A stretch of DNA of 64,000 nucleotides from Dryomyza anilis (GCA_951804985.1 OX638133.1:10870501-10934500); one strand, 5' to 3'; positions 10,169 through 22,389 are shown, counted from the first letter of the stretch. The notes: generated from the letters alone by a model not told the origin. Translations and numbers: made by a program.

Positions 10169-11352
10169 CACAGTGTGCCCAAACGCTCTTAAATCGAGTG
10201 AAATTCAGCATTGTCGGAACTACTCAACCGATTTTAAAAGTTGAAAAAGTGTTGTATAGAGAGAACTTGAGAGAACTTAAGTTTTGAAATTGGAGTTTGT
10301 ATCTTTAATAGTTATGGAGATAAAAATCAGTAAAGTTGAAAACTTTTTCATGAATAATCTTTCAAAAATTGTAAAATATCCAAAAAATGTCCGATTTTTA
10401 AAATTCTTTTGTTTATGGAAAGCTTATATTGAGATCTAAAAAAAATGTGCTTACATGAGAAAATATCTTGTTTAGTTTTAAAGATATAGTCTTGAACATA
10501 CTTTTTTTTAATTTTTTAAGAATTTACTTTACATAGATTTACATTTTATCATGAAATCAAAATATGTGTAAGGGACTTTTATAAACAATTAACACATAAA
10601 TCATAAACTGAAAACCGTTTTAAAATATCTCAAAAAAAAAAATTTAAAAAACTTGAACTTTTACCAGTGTTGTCAGTGTTTCATTTTGGATAAGTTATAT
10701 CATTTTAAAGATTCTCAGTAATGTTATCTATCAAAAAAATATACAAAAAGTATATGTTACTGAAGAAAAAAAAACTTACGGAGATTTCCGTAAAAGCCAA
10801 ATTTTCCAAAAAAAAAAAATGAAAAAATGGGAAATAAAAAAAATGTTCTACTTCACAATTTTATATTTACTAAACCACTTGAGATATTTTAAAACGGTTT
10901 TCAGTTTATGATTTATGTGTTAATTTTTTATAAAAGTCCCTTACACATATTTTGATTTCATGATAAAATGTACAATCTATGTAAAAATATGTAAAGTAAA
11001 GTCTTCAAAAATGTAAAAAAAAAATTATGTTCAAGTCTATATCTTTAAAACTAAACAAGATATTTTTTCATGTAAGCACACTTTTTTAAGATCTTAATGT
11101 AAGCTTTCCACAAACAAAATAATTTTAAAAATCGAATACCTTTTGGATTTTTTACAATTTTTGAAAGATTTTACATGAAAAAATTTCAAACTTTACTGAT
11201 TTTTATCTCCATAACTATTAAAGATACAAACTCCAATTTCAAAACTTAAGTTTTCTCATGTTCTCTCTGTACAACACTTTTTAAATTTTTAAAATCAGTT
11301 GAGTGGTTCCGACTGAATTTCACCCGATTTAAGAGCGTTTGGGCACACTGTG
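10169..11352. mobile_element. Long-inverted-repeat (foldback-type) element, ~1.18 kb
   Basis: Ends CACAGTGTGCCCAAACGCTC and its reverse complement ending at 11352. The arms match over roughly 500 bp each: TCTTAAATCG, AGTTTGTATCTTTAATAGTT, TCCATAAAC and TATGATTTATGTGTTAA all recur inverted at mirrored positions. A unique centre of about 200 bp (10670-10870) separates the arms. No transposase frame is visible, so it is non-autonomous. No perfect target duplication could be seen at the ends. Confidence 0.85.
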
Positions 11353-11354
11353 TG

Positions 11355-12205
11355 ACAGTTGGCCCCGTCAGGTCCGCCTGATGTTCCGCATGATGGCACT
11401 AGAGAAATGTGTATATATTTTCTATTATTAAAAATTTTAATATTTTGAAATATTCATAAAATTTTATATTGATTTTGTTCAATTTTATTATTAAAATTAT
11501 AATAAATATTTCGATTAAAAGCGATTCTCCATTGTCCTAGGTAGAAATTAATTAGGGTTATGATCGTAAACTGATGTATGTATTTTTACCTTGACATAGT
11601 CCATGTCTTCTCAAATTGTGTAAATATATAGTACATGGGAATGTAACAATTATGATTTTAAAATCCAAAAATTTGGTTATTTATTTCTGGGATATTTACT
11701 ATCTTTATTAAAAATACAAATTTCTTGATTTTTTATATATAATATCACTATTAAATTTTAAAAGGTAAATTTAGAACTTTTACCATTTGCTTTAAATTTT
11801 AATTTATTTACATTATTTTTATACAAACCGCATAGTATATGCCAAAAATAGCATAAAACATTTGTTTATTTACTTTAAAAAAGTGGGTGAGGTCACAATC
11901 CGCTGATGCTGTCGGGGTTAATTGTGCAAAGAGCCGGCGCAAAAATAATTCTCAATCAATCAAAAATAAAAAAAAGGTGGAAGAGCAGAATATGTGAATT
12001 GTAGAGCTTTAAGTATTTTAAAGAATTGGGAGAATAAAAAGTTTGATAAAGAGCTAAGAATTTAAAAACATTAAAGAGAGAAAAATGCTAAAATGAGAGA
12101 AATGCAAAATTGAGAGTGCGAGCATAACGTGAGAATACTATTTATGTGGAGATAAAAATATTTATAAAAAATTGTATTCTATTATATTCTATTATATCAG
12201 ACAGA
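11355..12205. other. AT-rich intergenic DNA
   Basis: No gene found. A short less AT-rich island at about 11885-11940 (GTCACAATCCGCTGATGCTG) has no visible coding signal. Confidence 0.4.
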
Positions 12206-12531
<326 letters not shown>

Positions 12532-12534
12532 AAA

Positions 12535-13230
12535 GAATTTTGATTTTTAATTTGAATTTTGAATTTTGAAAATTTCTATCGAATTTTTAGCCCTTTTTCA
12601 GCCACTATTTAGCATTAAACTACAGTGCGAAACTTATAAGGATTTGCAGAATAACCCGGTGCAATACACTCTGAAAAGTGCGAATTGTGAACAACCTCTC
12701 CCATATAAAAGTATAGTTTTATAGCTATAGCTTTCCAAAAAACAGTCAGTACAACCAAATTTACTTGTATTTGTCAAGACGAATATATAAATAAATGTTA
12801 ATTTTCTGATATTTTTAAAGATATTTGGATCATTACTCGATCCATGCCTACAGAAACAGAAAAATATTCTTTTGGCATGAGATTAATTGAACCAATGTTT
12901 CAGTGTTGCAACCGAAATACATTTGTTGTAACCTCATGTCATTAAAATGAACGTACCTTTTTTACTACAACCGAAATGTTAGTCCGCGCAACTGCACGTT
13001 TGGTTGTCGTAACCTCATGATTGCAATTTTCATTCTGCCAAAATTGACATTCGTGCATTTGTTACGGCAATTGAGTACGTTATTGTATCAACAAAATAAA
13101 TTATGGATACTACTATATCAGTTGTTGCCACAGCCAAATGAATTGGTAGGGCAATTTTGTTGGTTGCCCAAAAAATCAGTTTTCTGTGTGTACTCGATTC
13201 ATGTCTGCATGCCTAGCGAATAGAATCTCA
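12535..13230. other. Intergenic DNA
   Basis: No gene. Repeated GTTG(T/C)(A/C)(A)CCTCATG motifs at about 12925-13020 hint at a decayed short repeat. Confidence 0.3.
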
Positions 13231-13233
13231 GTG

Positions 13234-13446
13234 TGCCATGCCCAATGTTTAAGAAGGCTGATCACACAATATGCGTCAACTACCTTAGGATCAGCCTCCT
13301 GAATATCGCGTATGATTCTATCGAGCGTATATCGCGTATGATTCGAATTATGTGCAAGACTGAAGTCCATCGTCAACAAACTGGAAAAGACTAAAGAGAA
13401 GCAGACCGACACTCATTACCTTTTCGTCGACTACAAAGCTGCCTTC
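13234..13446 (+). pseudogene. Non-LTR retrotransposon reverse transcriptase fragment (upstream palm region)
   Basis: Translation gives a KKAD, CVNYLRISLLNIAY stretch and, after a break, KQTDTHYLFVDYKAAF. These match the NYRGISLLN and FVDYKAAFD blocks of non-LTR reverse transcriptases. The part between the blocks is deleted, and a 19-bp local duplication (ATATCGCGTATGATTC at 13303 and 13329) disturbs it. It stops where MITE family B begins at 13447. The later catalytic part of a related element is found separately at 53690. Not functional. Confidence 0.75.
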
Positions 13447-14383
13447 ACAGAAAAAAAAATGTACATCATATTGATGAATTCCGTTCTTCAAACCATGATT
13501 CATTGTATTGAAGAACCATTCATAATATTAATGACTAACGCCATCAATGTTATGAATGCTATCATAAATATGATATGAAGAACGCTTGGTAACTGTCGAA
13601 AAAGTGTTCTTCAATATGATGACTGTATGTGAAGAATACGTTTCATCATATTAATGAACCAAAACATAAAATACAACATATATGTTCATCATATTGAAGA
13701 ACGCTGTTCATTAAACCAAATTTCTACCAAAATATTTTTTTTTCGTTCATTTTTTGCCGTACTTCTTAGTTCTCACGTAGTTCTTGTATGTTATTTCTTA
13801 TATAATGCTTGCTCGACATGCATAAATTAGTAAAATGTTTTATAATATATTTATTATAATTACTACTTTTTATTAATAAAAAGTTATATTTATAAAAAAT
13901 ATATTTTTGAAAAAAATATTTTTTCGAACAATTTTTTTTTTCGAACAAATTTTTTTTCGAACAAATTTTTTTCGAACAAAATTTTTTTTTCGAAAAAAAA
14001 ATTTTTTTGAACCAAATTTTTTTTTCGAACAAAAATTTTTTTTTTAGAAAAATGTTTTTTCGGAACTATTTTTCTTCCCTAACATTTTTTTTTTCTGATA
14101 ATTTTTATACATTTTTTTTTCTGTTATTTTTTAAATAAAATTTTTAAAACACTTTTTTTTGATTTATTTTATAAAAAAAAAAAATTTTTTGAAAAAATAT
14201 TATGAACAAATTCATCAATATGACAATTCAAATTCATTGTATTGAATATTTTGTTCATATATATAATGAATACATTCATTAATATGTCATTTAATGAACG
14301 GTGGTATCAATATGATGAAACTGGTAGTTGGTGAAAAAATTCATAATATTTATGAATAAATTCATCATATTGAAGAAGTCCGA
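13447..14383 (+). mobile_element. AT-rich MITE family B, near full-length copy
   Basis: Starts ACAGAAAAAAAAATGTACAT. It contains CATCATATTGATGAATTCCG, a central stretch with TTTTCGAACAAA repeats (13900-14180), then ATCAATATGACAATTCAAAT and AATGAACGGTGGTATCAATA, and ends in inverted ATTCATCATATTGA. The 3' terminus at 39374 (ATTTTTTTTTCTGTGT) shows that the family has terminal inverted repeats related to ACACAGAAAAAAA. No protein is encoded. It has inserted into a reverse-transcriptase fragment. Confidence 0.8.
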
Positions 14384-14536
14384 TAAAGATTCACCTATAG
14401 GCCACCATATCTGAGTTCGGCACATGTGCAAAACTTATAAGTCTTTTAATTATTTAAATCCTTTGAAATATCGGTTCCAGTTCCATGACTTTTAATATAA
14501 CTGTGTTGGTTCTGATTCCAGTTCCAACCAAAGAGT

Positions 14537-15047
14537 ACACAGAAAAAATCATCAGTATGATGAATTTATTCATAAATATTATGAATTTTTTCACCAACTA
14601 CCGGATTCATCATATTGATACCACCGTTCATTAAATAACATATTGATGAATACATTCATTATATATATATGAAATTATTCGTACTATCGAACATCATAGT
14701 GAAGAACGAAATATTCAATACAATGAATATAAAACGTCATATTGATGAATTTGTTCATAATATTTATGAATATAATATTTTTTTTACAATTATTTCAAAT
14801 AAAAAAAAATGTTTTATTGGAAAATATTTCGAAAAAAAGTGTTGTTTTTAATAAAAACAATTTTTTCGAACAAAAAAAAAAAATTATGAAAAAATATTTT
14901 TTTTTTTTCGAAAAAAAAAATTATAAAAAAATATTTTTTTTTTCGAAAAACAAAAATATGAAAAAATGAATTTTCGGAAAAAAAAATTGTTGAAAAACAT
15001 GTAAACATTTTTTTTTCGAAAAAATATTTTTTTTGTTTGATATCGAG
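14537..15047 (-). mobile_element. AT-rich MITE family B, truncated copy, inverted
   Basis: Begins ACACAGAAAAAATCATCAGT and follows the reverse complement of the right half of the copy at 13447 (ACCAACTACCGGATTCATCA, ACATTGATGAATAC type motifs), ending in TTTCGAA-rich sequence at about 15045. Together with 14185-14383 it forms a large imperfect palindrome. Confidence 0.75.
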
Positions 15048-15049
15048 TT

Positions 15050-16056
15050 ACAAGATTCCACTCCAGCTCCATTCAGACGATATCTGTGACAGGTTTATTT
15101 TCTCCTTTCTCTTAACTGGTCCCCTAAGAACAGTATGGAGACTGGTCCTCTAAAGACAGTTCGGTGATTGGTACCCTAGTGATAGTACGAAGATCGGTCG
15201 TATTGTATTTTCGTCACATCTTATAACAAAGCAATGTAAAATCAATGTTACCGGTACGTTTCATATGATTGGGGTCAGAACTAGAACCACTTACTGTCAC
15301 CATTTTGCAAGTCACGTGCCCAATCACGTACTGGAAACACATAACTGGGACTAGGACTCATTCGGAATTTGAAAATTCCGTGTGCTGCATTCGGCCAAAA
15401 CCATTTTGTGCTAGTATCGATGCAAGTTTAATATCTCTTTTACCCAGTCATCATTTCCAACATTTTACGCGGATTTATAGTTCAACTGAAGAATGCTGGA
15501 CTGAGGCATCGTATGTTTTACTCACCATTGAATTAAGTACCGAATTCTTGATTAGTGATATTTATTAGTTATATTCATGGATTAGTTAATTCTTTGATTA
15601 GTTATATTTAAGTGTTTAGAGTACGTCAATTTGTGCTTGGGGACTAGTCGAAAAAATTATGGAGAACGAGAAAAATGATAACATATCCGAAAGAAGGATC
15701 TTTGGGTAAAAACAATAAATTCACTTTTAAAGAAAAAAAAAGTTCGCTTCTACCCCTTAAATTTCCATAACATCGACACTGATAAAAAGAGTGGAGAATT
15801 AAGAGTGGTAGAGAATTACGAGAAATAGCATTTTAAGTGTGATCAATAGAAGCATTTTTCTCTCGATGTAGTTTAGTTCTCTTTGTATAATTCTCTTAAA
15901 TGCGCATTTAACAGAAAATCCAACATTGTAGTCATTACGTTGGAACATTGCGATTTAGTACGCGACGCCACTTTGATGATTCCAAAAGTACCTGGATAAA
16001 AGATATAAAATTTCGAAAACGATTGAGAATATTTGAAAAATTTCGAATATTTCAAA
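15050..16056. other. Upstream region of LITAF-like gene 3
   Basis: Moderately complex sequence without a supported gene. A frame at about 15269-15568 lacks an ATG at its start and shows no domain. Short near-repeats (ACTGGTCC and similar near 15115-15160) are present. The promoter and 5' UTR of the gene at 16057 should be here. Confidence 0.35.
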
Positions 16057-16638
16057 ATGACCACACAAATTGAGATCATGGCCAAACCGCAGCTCTGGAT
16101 ACGCGAAATCCAGCCAATTTCGGTGGGATTCCTGCAAACGGAGCCGACGCACATTCACTGTGTGGCCTGTCAGCACGTGGGCGTGAGCACGGTGCGTCTG
16201 GAGCCTGTGACGTGTGTGCAACGTTTTGTGACCTTCACCAAGATGTGGTAAGTAGTGCCGCGAGTTCAAACAAAATGATGTAATTTCGAGTGTGGAATTT
16301 TAATTAACTCTAATGTTTATGTATTGTGTAGTAAAAACTGGACTGGTCGTCATGACATCAACCATTATTGCAGTAGTTGCGGTTGCTACATTGGACGGTA
16401 CATTGCAGTGGGTTGCAGTGAGCGCTGCATCTCAAAGTGTGCACGTCGCAGGGCTGCACGTGACGCAATGGTGCTGAAGAAGGAACCGATCGATTGTGCG
16501 GAACGCGCGCCATTGGCACGCGATAGCTACAAGGAGAAGCAGACGCTAAAAGAGCAACAGAAACAGGAGGTGAAAGTGGACGAGAAAGGTATGCTGGAAG
16601 TGCAGTTGCAGACGAAATCAGTGGAAAATGGAAAATGA
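16057..16638 (+). CDS. LITAF-like domain protein 3 (two exons)
   Basis: The coding sequence joins 16057-16247 and 16332-16638. The donor GTAAGT is at 16248 and the acceptor ATTGTGTAG ends at 16331. The split codon restores Cys64, and the product has 165 residues. The start ATG at 16057 has a good fly context (TTCAAAATGAC); no in-frame ATG lies upstream. Knuckles: CVAC (C35, C38) and HYCSSCG (H75, C77, C80, G81). The spacer of 36 residues is only mildly hydrophobic, so membrane insertion is doubtful. The tail after residue 95 is highly charged (Lys/Glu-rich, likely helical or disordered). The intron falls at the same domain position and in the same phase as in LITAF-like gene 1, which argues for duplication from a common gene. 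Confidence 0.85.
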
Positions 16639-16706
16639 TATTTTTTATATACTTTCACTAATATTTATGAATACTTTTTAATAATTTAAAAATGAAAATA
16701 ACTATA

Positions 16707-16720
16707 AAAATAAATAAATA
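16707..16720 (+). terminator. poly(A) signals of LITAF-like gene 3
   Basis: Overlapping AATAAA hexamers lie about 70-80 bases after the stop codon at 16636-16638. Confidence 0.45.
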
Positions 16721-16729
16721 TTTATTTTG

Positions 16730-17035
16730 CAGTATTACGATTAATCAAACTCTTTAATTAATCTATTTTGACAAAATTTTAAAATTTTGTTGAATAAAAT
16801 TGTTTAATATTTTATTAATCAAAATACTGATGATGAATCAGAGCAATCAACATTTTTGATTAATAAAACTTCTTCGTTCAGATAAATCCTAAACCTTTTA
16901 GATGCTTTATCAATTAATCCAAATCTGGATTCATTGATTAATCTATTAATTCTGATTGATCTGATTCAGCAGTATTTTGATTAATAAAAAATAAAAAAAT
17001 TTGATTCAACAACATTTTAAAATTTTGTCAACTTT
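16730..17035. mobile_element. Possible palindromic element with GATTAATCAAA motifs
   Basis: GCAGTATT(A/T)(C/T)GATTAAT occurs at about 16729 and again near 16968, with inverted ATTAATCAAAATACTG at about 16815. ACAAAATTTTAAAATTTTGT is a perfect palindrome. The nested inverted copies suggest a small foldback element, but its limits are unclear. Confidence 0.4.
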
Positions 17036-17129
17036 CGTTAAACTTTATTTATTTTTAAAATAATTAAAATATGGAAATATTTTTTATTTACTTCGTAATT
17101 TTAAATATTTCGTGACACAGAAGTTTTCG

Positions 17130-17780
17130 GTTTATCAATTGTATTTTTTATTTTTTCTTTTAAGTGTTTGCTTTTGTGTGTTTTTTTTTATTTTGTAGTT
17201 TTTGTTTGTTTTTGTGGTGTATTTTCTTTTGATTTTTGGTTTATGTTTTACCATTTGTTTAGTTTGTGGGGTTGCTTTAATATTTATTTTGATTTCGTAT
17301 TTATATTTTTGCTTTTGTGTTTTTCCTTTAAATTCGAGTTTTTGCATTAATTTTATACTTTGTGCGCTTTCCTATGATTTTAATTTGTTTGTCTGTTTTT
17401 GTGGTGTTTTGCCTTTTTTTAAATTTTGTGTTTATGATTTTACTTTATTTGTTTTGTGTTTTTGTTTCTATTTTTTCTATTGTTTTTGTTTTGTTCATTT
17501 TACTTTTGTTTTTGATATTTAGTTTTACTTCTGCGTTTTTCCTTTGATTTAACCATTGTGTTGTTTTTTTGTTTTCTAGTGCGTGATTTGGTTTTGCATT
17601 TGTTTTTGTTTTTGTGTTTATGTTTTTGATTTTGTTTTTTTTTATGTTTGTGTTTTTGCTTTTATTTATTCTATTTTTGTTTTATTTATTTTTTAATTGT
17701 TATTACTTTTGTTTTGGATTTGTGCTTTAGGTTATGTTTTATTTTTTTTTGTATTTGATTTTTTTGTTTCATATTTCTGC
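17130..17780. repeat. T/G-rich low-complexity tract
   Basis: Long stretch of TTTTTGTTTTTGTG-like sequence with almost no C. The complementary A/C-rich type occurs at 27560-27660 beside the 15-bp array. Open frames here are Phe/Val/Cys-rich artefacts. Confidence 0.7.
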
Positions 17781-17784
17781 CCAG

Positions 17785-18124
17785 TTATATAGTTTTTAAG
17801 TTGTAGCCGCGGTAGCTCAGTGGTTAGTACGTTGGACTGCGAGCCGAAAGGTCCCCGGTTCAAGCCTGGACTGGGGCTAATAAACATCTTTTCATATAAA
17901 CATTTTTCTATACCGCGCTACCTCTCAGCAGTAAATGGCAAACCTACGAGAGTAAAACATTGCCTATGAAAAGCTCTCACTCGCCGTTCGGATTCGGCAA
18001 TAAACTGTAGGTCCCACCACTTTGAGTGCAAATATAACACGCACAGCTCAAAATGGTGACAGAGCTCGTTATAGGATATAGGACTGTAGTGCCAAACTAT
18101 TATTATTTATTATATAGTTTTTAA
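17785..18124 (+). mobile_element. tRNA-derived SINE with 15-bp target-site duplication
   Basis: The SINE body is 17800-18109. TTATATAGTTTTTAA flanks it exactly at 17785-17799 and 18110-18124. The tRNA-like head has box A GGTAGCTCAGTGGTTAG and box B GGTTCAAGCC. The body includes TACCGCGCTACCTCTCAGCA, GCCGTTCGGATTCGGCAATA and GTAGTGCCAAAC, then an (ATT)n tail. The tRNA acceptor stem does not pair with its partner and unrelated sequence follows, so this is not a working tRNA gene. Mobilised by a LINE of unknown type. The perfect duplication suggests a fairly young insertion. Confidence 0.93.
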
Positions 18125-18439
18125 AGTAAGTTTAGGTTAATTAATTTACGCCCTTTGAATAATCTCGCCCCTGTATACACTATATTACCCTCCGGTATCT
18201 TCGTATAAAATTTATTTATTTATTAAAACAATTTCATATCGAGCCTTTAAAGGCGATATACAAATTTCAAATCGGTTCGGCAGTTTAGATGTGTTGCTGG
18301 AACAAACAGAGAGATGGACAAACAGTTTTATATAATTGATGTGACGCTGATTTCAAAATTCATGTCTATAATATTTAAATTTTTTAAAATTGTTTATAAT
18401 TCATTCTTGGAGGGTTCTTGCTCCACCATTATTACACAA

Positions 18440-19312
18440 GATAATAAATAAAAATTTAAAGCAAAATAACGAAGAAATTGGAAAAATTGAAAATCTTGTC
18501 ATGCCAAAAGGGCGAAACTTTTCTTTTTTTCGCCATAACTCGTTAATGGTACAATATAAAATAGCGGTGTAAAGGGCTTAATTGTTTGTTTATAAAATAC
18601 TTATCGAACTGCATCATCATTTAAAAATATTTTGCCTAACATTTTTCCTGCAAATAACAAATGGCAAATTCATGTTTGGCAAAATATTTTTAATTAATGA
18701 TGCAGATCGATAGGTGCTTTAAAAACAAACAATAAATGCCTTTATATCACTACTTTATCTTGTACCATTAAAGAGTTATATCAAAAAATGAAAAGATTCG
18801 CACTTTTGGCATGACAAAATTTTCAATTTTTCCAATTTCTTCGTTTTTTCGCTTTGATTTTTTATTGGTAATAGATAAAATAGTGGTGTAAAGGTATTAA
18901 TTGTTTGTTTTTAAAGCACCTAACGAACAGCATCATTATTTAAAAATATTTTGACTAACATTTTTCCTGCAAATAACAAATTGCAAATTCATGTTTGGCA
19001 AAATATTTTTAATTAATGATGCAGTTCGATAGGTGCTTTGAATACAAACAATAAATGCCTTTACACCACTATTTTATCTAAATCCAATAAAAAGTTATGG
19101 AGAAAAAACGAAAAGATTCGCCCTTTTGGCATGACAAGATTTTCAATTTTTCAAATTCGCCCTTTTGGTTTTGTCTTTTGTGGCTAGAAATATCCAACAA
19201 AATGACACGCGATTTTGGCAGAGCATACTTGAGGATAAACTACATTCAAAAATGTAAAAAAACGCATATGTCAAAAATTGCACATTCGCCCCTTTGGCAT
19301 GATACTGACGTT
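18440..19312. mobile_element. Foldback element family C (GGGCGAA ends), copy 1
   Basis: The right end is AATTGCACATTCGCCCCTTTGGCATGAT. Inside are two or more copies of CATGCCAAAAGGGCGAA / TTCGCCCTTTTGGCATGACA with the GCACCTATCGAT(C/T)(G/T)GCATCAT motif and its inverse, each arm about 250 bp. The left terminus seen in the other copies is missing. No coding remnant. Confidence 0.75.
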
Positions 19313-19738
19313 ATGTCCTATGTCCTATATTGATGATATCAAATTTATGTTGTTCGACGAACAAATTTATTTAGTTCTATAAACAAATTTATTTTGTACT
19401 ATAAACAAATTTATTTTGTTTGAACAATATATTTTTTAGTACGTCCTGTGCCTTTATACACACAAAAAAATATCATATCCAGTGGTAGTTTTTTATTTTT
19501 ATTTGTATCCAATACAAACAAATTTCATGTATATTTTAAAGAAATACGTTTTTAATGGGTTCAAATTATGGATTCCAATCCCGTAGTATTTTTATAATTT
19601 CGGGATTAGAAAAATATTTCCCGTTATTAGTCCCGAAACATTGAAATTTCGTCATAAAAAGCTCTCTTTACTGAGGTACTACCGAGATATTACCGATTTC
19701 CAGCTACAAAAAGCACTAAACACAAAAAAAAACAGCTT

Positions 19739-19777
19739 TATTTTCGGACAACAAAAAACGCTTTACGTACATTTATT
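19739..19777 (-). terminator. Candidate poly(A) signals of the BED-LITAF gene
   Basis: On the minus strand AATAAA occurs at about 19739-19744 and again within AAATAAATAAAT at about 19770-19777, some 230-265 bases after the stop codon. Confidence 0.4.
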
Positions 19778-20003
19778 TATTTTTTTTCACTACTGAAGCA
19801 CTTACACGAATGCCTAGAGCTTGAAAAGCACAAAAGCTTTCAATACAATTGGCATGAACACAACCACTAAAAGCTATCTCAAAACTACTATTGTGACAAA
19901 TGGCTTATGAAGCTGTTATATTTTGCGTGAGCGTAGGCCAACTTCTCCGCACATCTCTCGCATACTCTCGCACTCTCTCTCTCTCCGGTTGCTCGCTTCT
20001 CGC

Positions 20004-20896
20004 TCAGTCGAATTCCACATAGCCCCGTTGGGGGTTGTGATGCTGTGGATGCTGTTTCGGCGGCGACGGCGGTGGATTATGGCAGACCGCATCGACGTAC
20101 TCGCGATTCGGTCGTACACAGTTCGAGTTGCGATCGTATAGACCCAGAAATGTTTTACATTGCGAGCAGTGCAGATATTCGCGATTGTCGCCAGGATGCA
20201 AACAGGGCAAAAAACAAAATGGCCAACAGCTGAGCAGGCAGGCGGCGCCACACGAGTTCCCGGAGGCGCGCTCCGAGCGCGTTTTGATCATCGGTCGCTT
20301 ATTGGCGCCGCACTTGGGACAGTAGATGGTGCCAGCGGCGGGGCGCCACTTCTCGATGGAGGTGCGAAAGCGGGCGCGACGACGCGGCGACTGTTGGCTG
20401 CTGGCCGAATGCACCTGATAGCGCCGCGTGTACAGGATTTGTGCGTCGTCCTCCTGCGCCCTGCATGAAGGATCGCAGGAACGATCGCGTGAGTTATCGC
20501 GTGTCATGCAGATTTTCATCTCGGGAGTTCTGCTGCATTTGCCTAAACAGAGAATAGCATTAGTGGGGATCAAGCAGCTATATACATTCAGTTATGCTTA
20601 ATATACCCGACCCGACCCGATCACTAACCAGAGCCATCATAATTATCACCATCCAATATGTCTGACTTAGCAGTGGCGCAAGTATTTGTGGCTGAACACT
20701 CCGTATTCGCCATAGAGATACCACTATATTTGGCATTGCATTTGGTGTTGAAGTCAGCCTCGACAACATCGATTTCCGGATGGTCGTTCCGAATGTGTGC
20801 CAGCAGCGCCGTCGTATCGTAGCGCGAACACTTGAGAATTTTGGAGCACTTGAGACAACGCACAAAATGCGTATCGATCTGGTCGGATTCACACAT
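20004..20896 (-). CDS. BED-type zinc finger / LITAF-like domain protein (two exons)
   Basis: The coding sequence joins 20896-20629 and 20542-20004 on the minus strand. The donor is TCTG/GTTAGT and the acceptor CTGTTTAG. The split codon gives Gly90, and the protein has 268 residues. Residues 14-39 form C-x2-C-x16-H-x4-H followed by Pro, with the LLAH and NDHPEI pattern of BED-type fingers. Residues about 160-225 form a LITAF-like domain: CPKC (C164, C167), a Cys/Leu/Trp/Phe-rich hydrophobic segment at 184-204, then HCSQC (H214, C215, C218). The linker is basic and contains SRDRS and RRRAR; the tail is rich in Pro, Asn and His. BED fingers bind DNA and are common in hAT transposases, while LITAF domains sit on endosomal membranes, so this pairing is odd. 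GC content is well above the flanks. The start ATG has context GCAACATG. Confidence 0.8.
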
Positions 20897-22384
20897 GTTG
20901 CATCCTACGCATTCACGTCTCTTCTATGAACTGTACATGAAATTTGTGTTGCTAATTGAAATTTGACTGCCGATCTGAGCAATCGACAGGAACTATGGAA
21001 TTTAATTTGTATTTGGTGTAATTCGACTAAATGGCGGTCCAGTTCTGTTCTATTGCCCTATTTAAATATTTATTTACATAAATATTTAGATATTGAAATA
21101 AATTCGAGTTGAAAACTGACACAAAACTGATGACGTCTTTGTGTGCGATAACTTTGTGATTATTGAAAACTGAAATATTTTTGAATTATATATAATTAAA
21201 GTCAAAGTATTAGATAATTTTGTTATGGTTCATTATTACGTCATACAAAATATTACATACAGGTTTTGAAAATGGTTTTAAAAATTGTTTCGAAATCTGT
21301 TTTTGTAATAAAGTTAAATTAAAATAGACTTGCACATATTCCATAAGAGGCTCTTCAAAAAGATAAATGGAGATTATGAATATTTGTAAAATTTTACCCA
21401 TGGTCGATAGATAATATAAAAAAAAACACTAAAGTATTAAAACTTAATAATGTATAATGACTATATTTACTCTTCTTAAGCGAAATTTTATGAGTCAATT
21501 TCGTCATGTCCATCCGTCGTCTGGTCCATCCTAACTCACAAAGAAACGACTTAATTTGTATGAAAAAGGATATGAAATCTATGTGAAAACAATGAAATCG
21601 GTTAAAGAAGGATGACGTTACATTTTCTCAATAGATATACAATATCATAGGACCTACTAGAAGGAATTTTTCATATACGAAAAACTAACTTTTCAAAGAT
21701 TTTTTCCTATCCTTAATGAAGCCCTAAAGGAAAAAATTTGAATTTAGTCTCTACTTAGGAAATATAGCTTGTACCATTGCCTTTATGGTATTTCCAGACA
21801 AGATGTTTAGTGCTATTTTTAAAGAAAGTTTTCAGATATGTTAAGGATTCGTAAGATATTTACGGGATCAATACATTCATATCATCCGAAATAAGATATT
21901 AGTTTATATATTTAGGATAACATTAATGATTTTTAAATAGCGATAAAAGAGTTAACAGTATTTTTTAAATTTTAATATTTAAAAAACTTCGGGTTAGATT
22001 ACAGAATAATAAGACATTTAACCATACCTTGTGAATCGAAAATGGTAGTACAAAAATTAGTCCGTGAATTTTATTTAGGTTCAACCTGGATATAAAAAAA
22101 TTAACAAATCGCTGATTCGAAGAATATTTTCTCATCTATATCCACTACAATATTGTGCAATATGCTCTTTCTGATCGTTTTGTCCATAGATATTGATCAA
22201 ATTTGAATAGCAACGAACCATAGCACGACGAATAGCGCGAAATTGTTGATTTTTTTTAATTGTTTAATATTGTAGAAGAAATATTGTTAACCACTTTTAC
22301 TGTTTGCGATTTAATTAGTTTTTCGCTCTCCTAAAAAACTGTGTTTTTGTAGATAGACTGTATTGAATATAAGCCCTCGATATA
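20897..22384. other. Divergent upstream region, no gene seen
   Basis: The first part should carry the promoter of the minus-strand gene ending at 20896. The rest is AT-rich with a decayed GTCCATCCGTCGTCTGGTCC stretch near 21510 like those found near insect element ends. No coding signal. Confidence 0.4.
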
Positions 22385-22389
22385 CAATA

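Noticed and set aside
15269..15568. 99-codon plus-strand frame
   Set aside because: Begins with TTG rather than ATG, no domain, no splice support.
16033..16056. Eight-codon N-terminal extension of LITAF-like protein 3
   Set aside because: The codon at 16033 is TTG; the first ATG in frame, with good context, is 16057.
17803..17880. Possible functional tRNA gene with box A and box B
   Set aside because: The acceptor stem has no pairing 3' strand and the sequence continues into a SINE body flanked by a target duplication.
20160..20468. Plus-strand 102-codon frame opposite the BED-LITAF gene
   Set aside because: Shadow of the minus-strand coding exon; no domain of its own.
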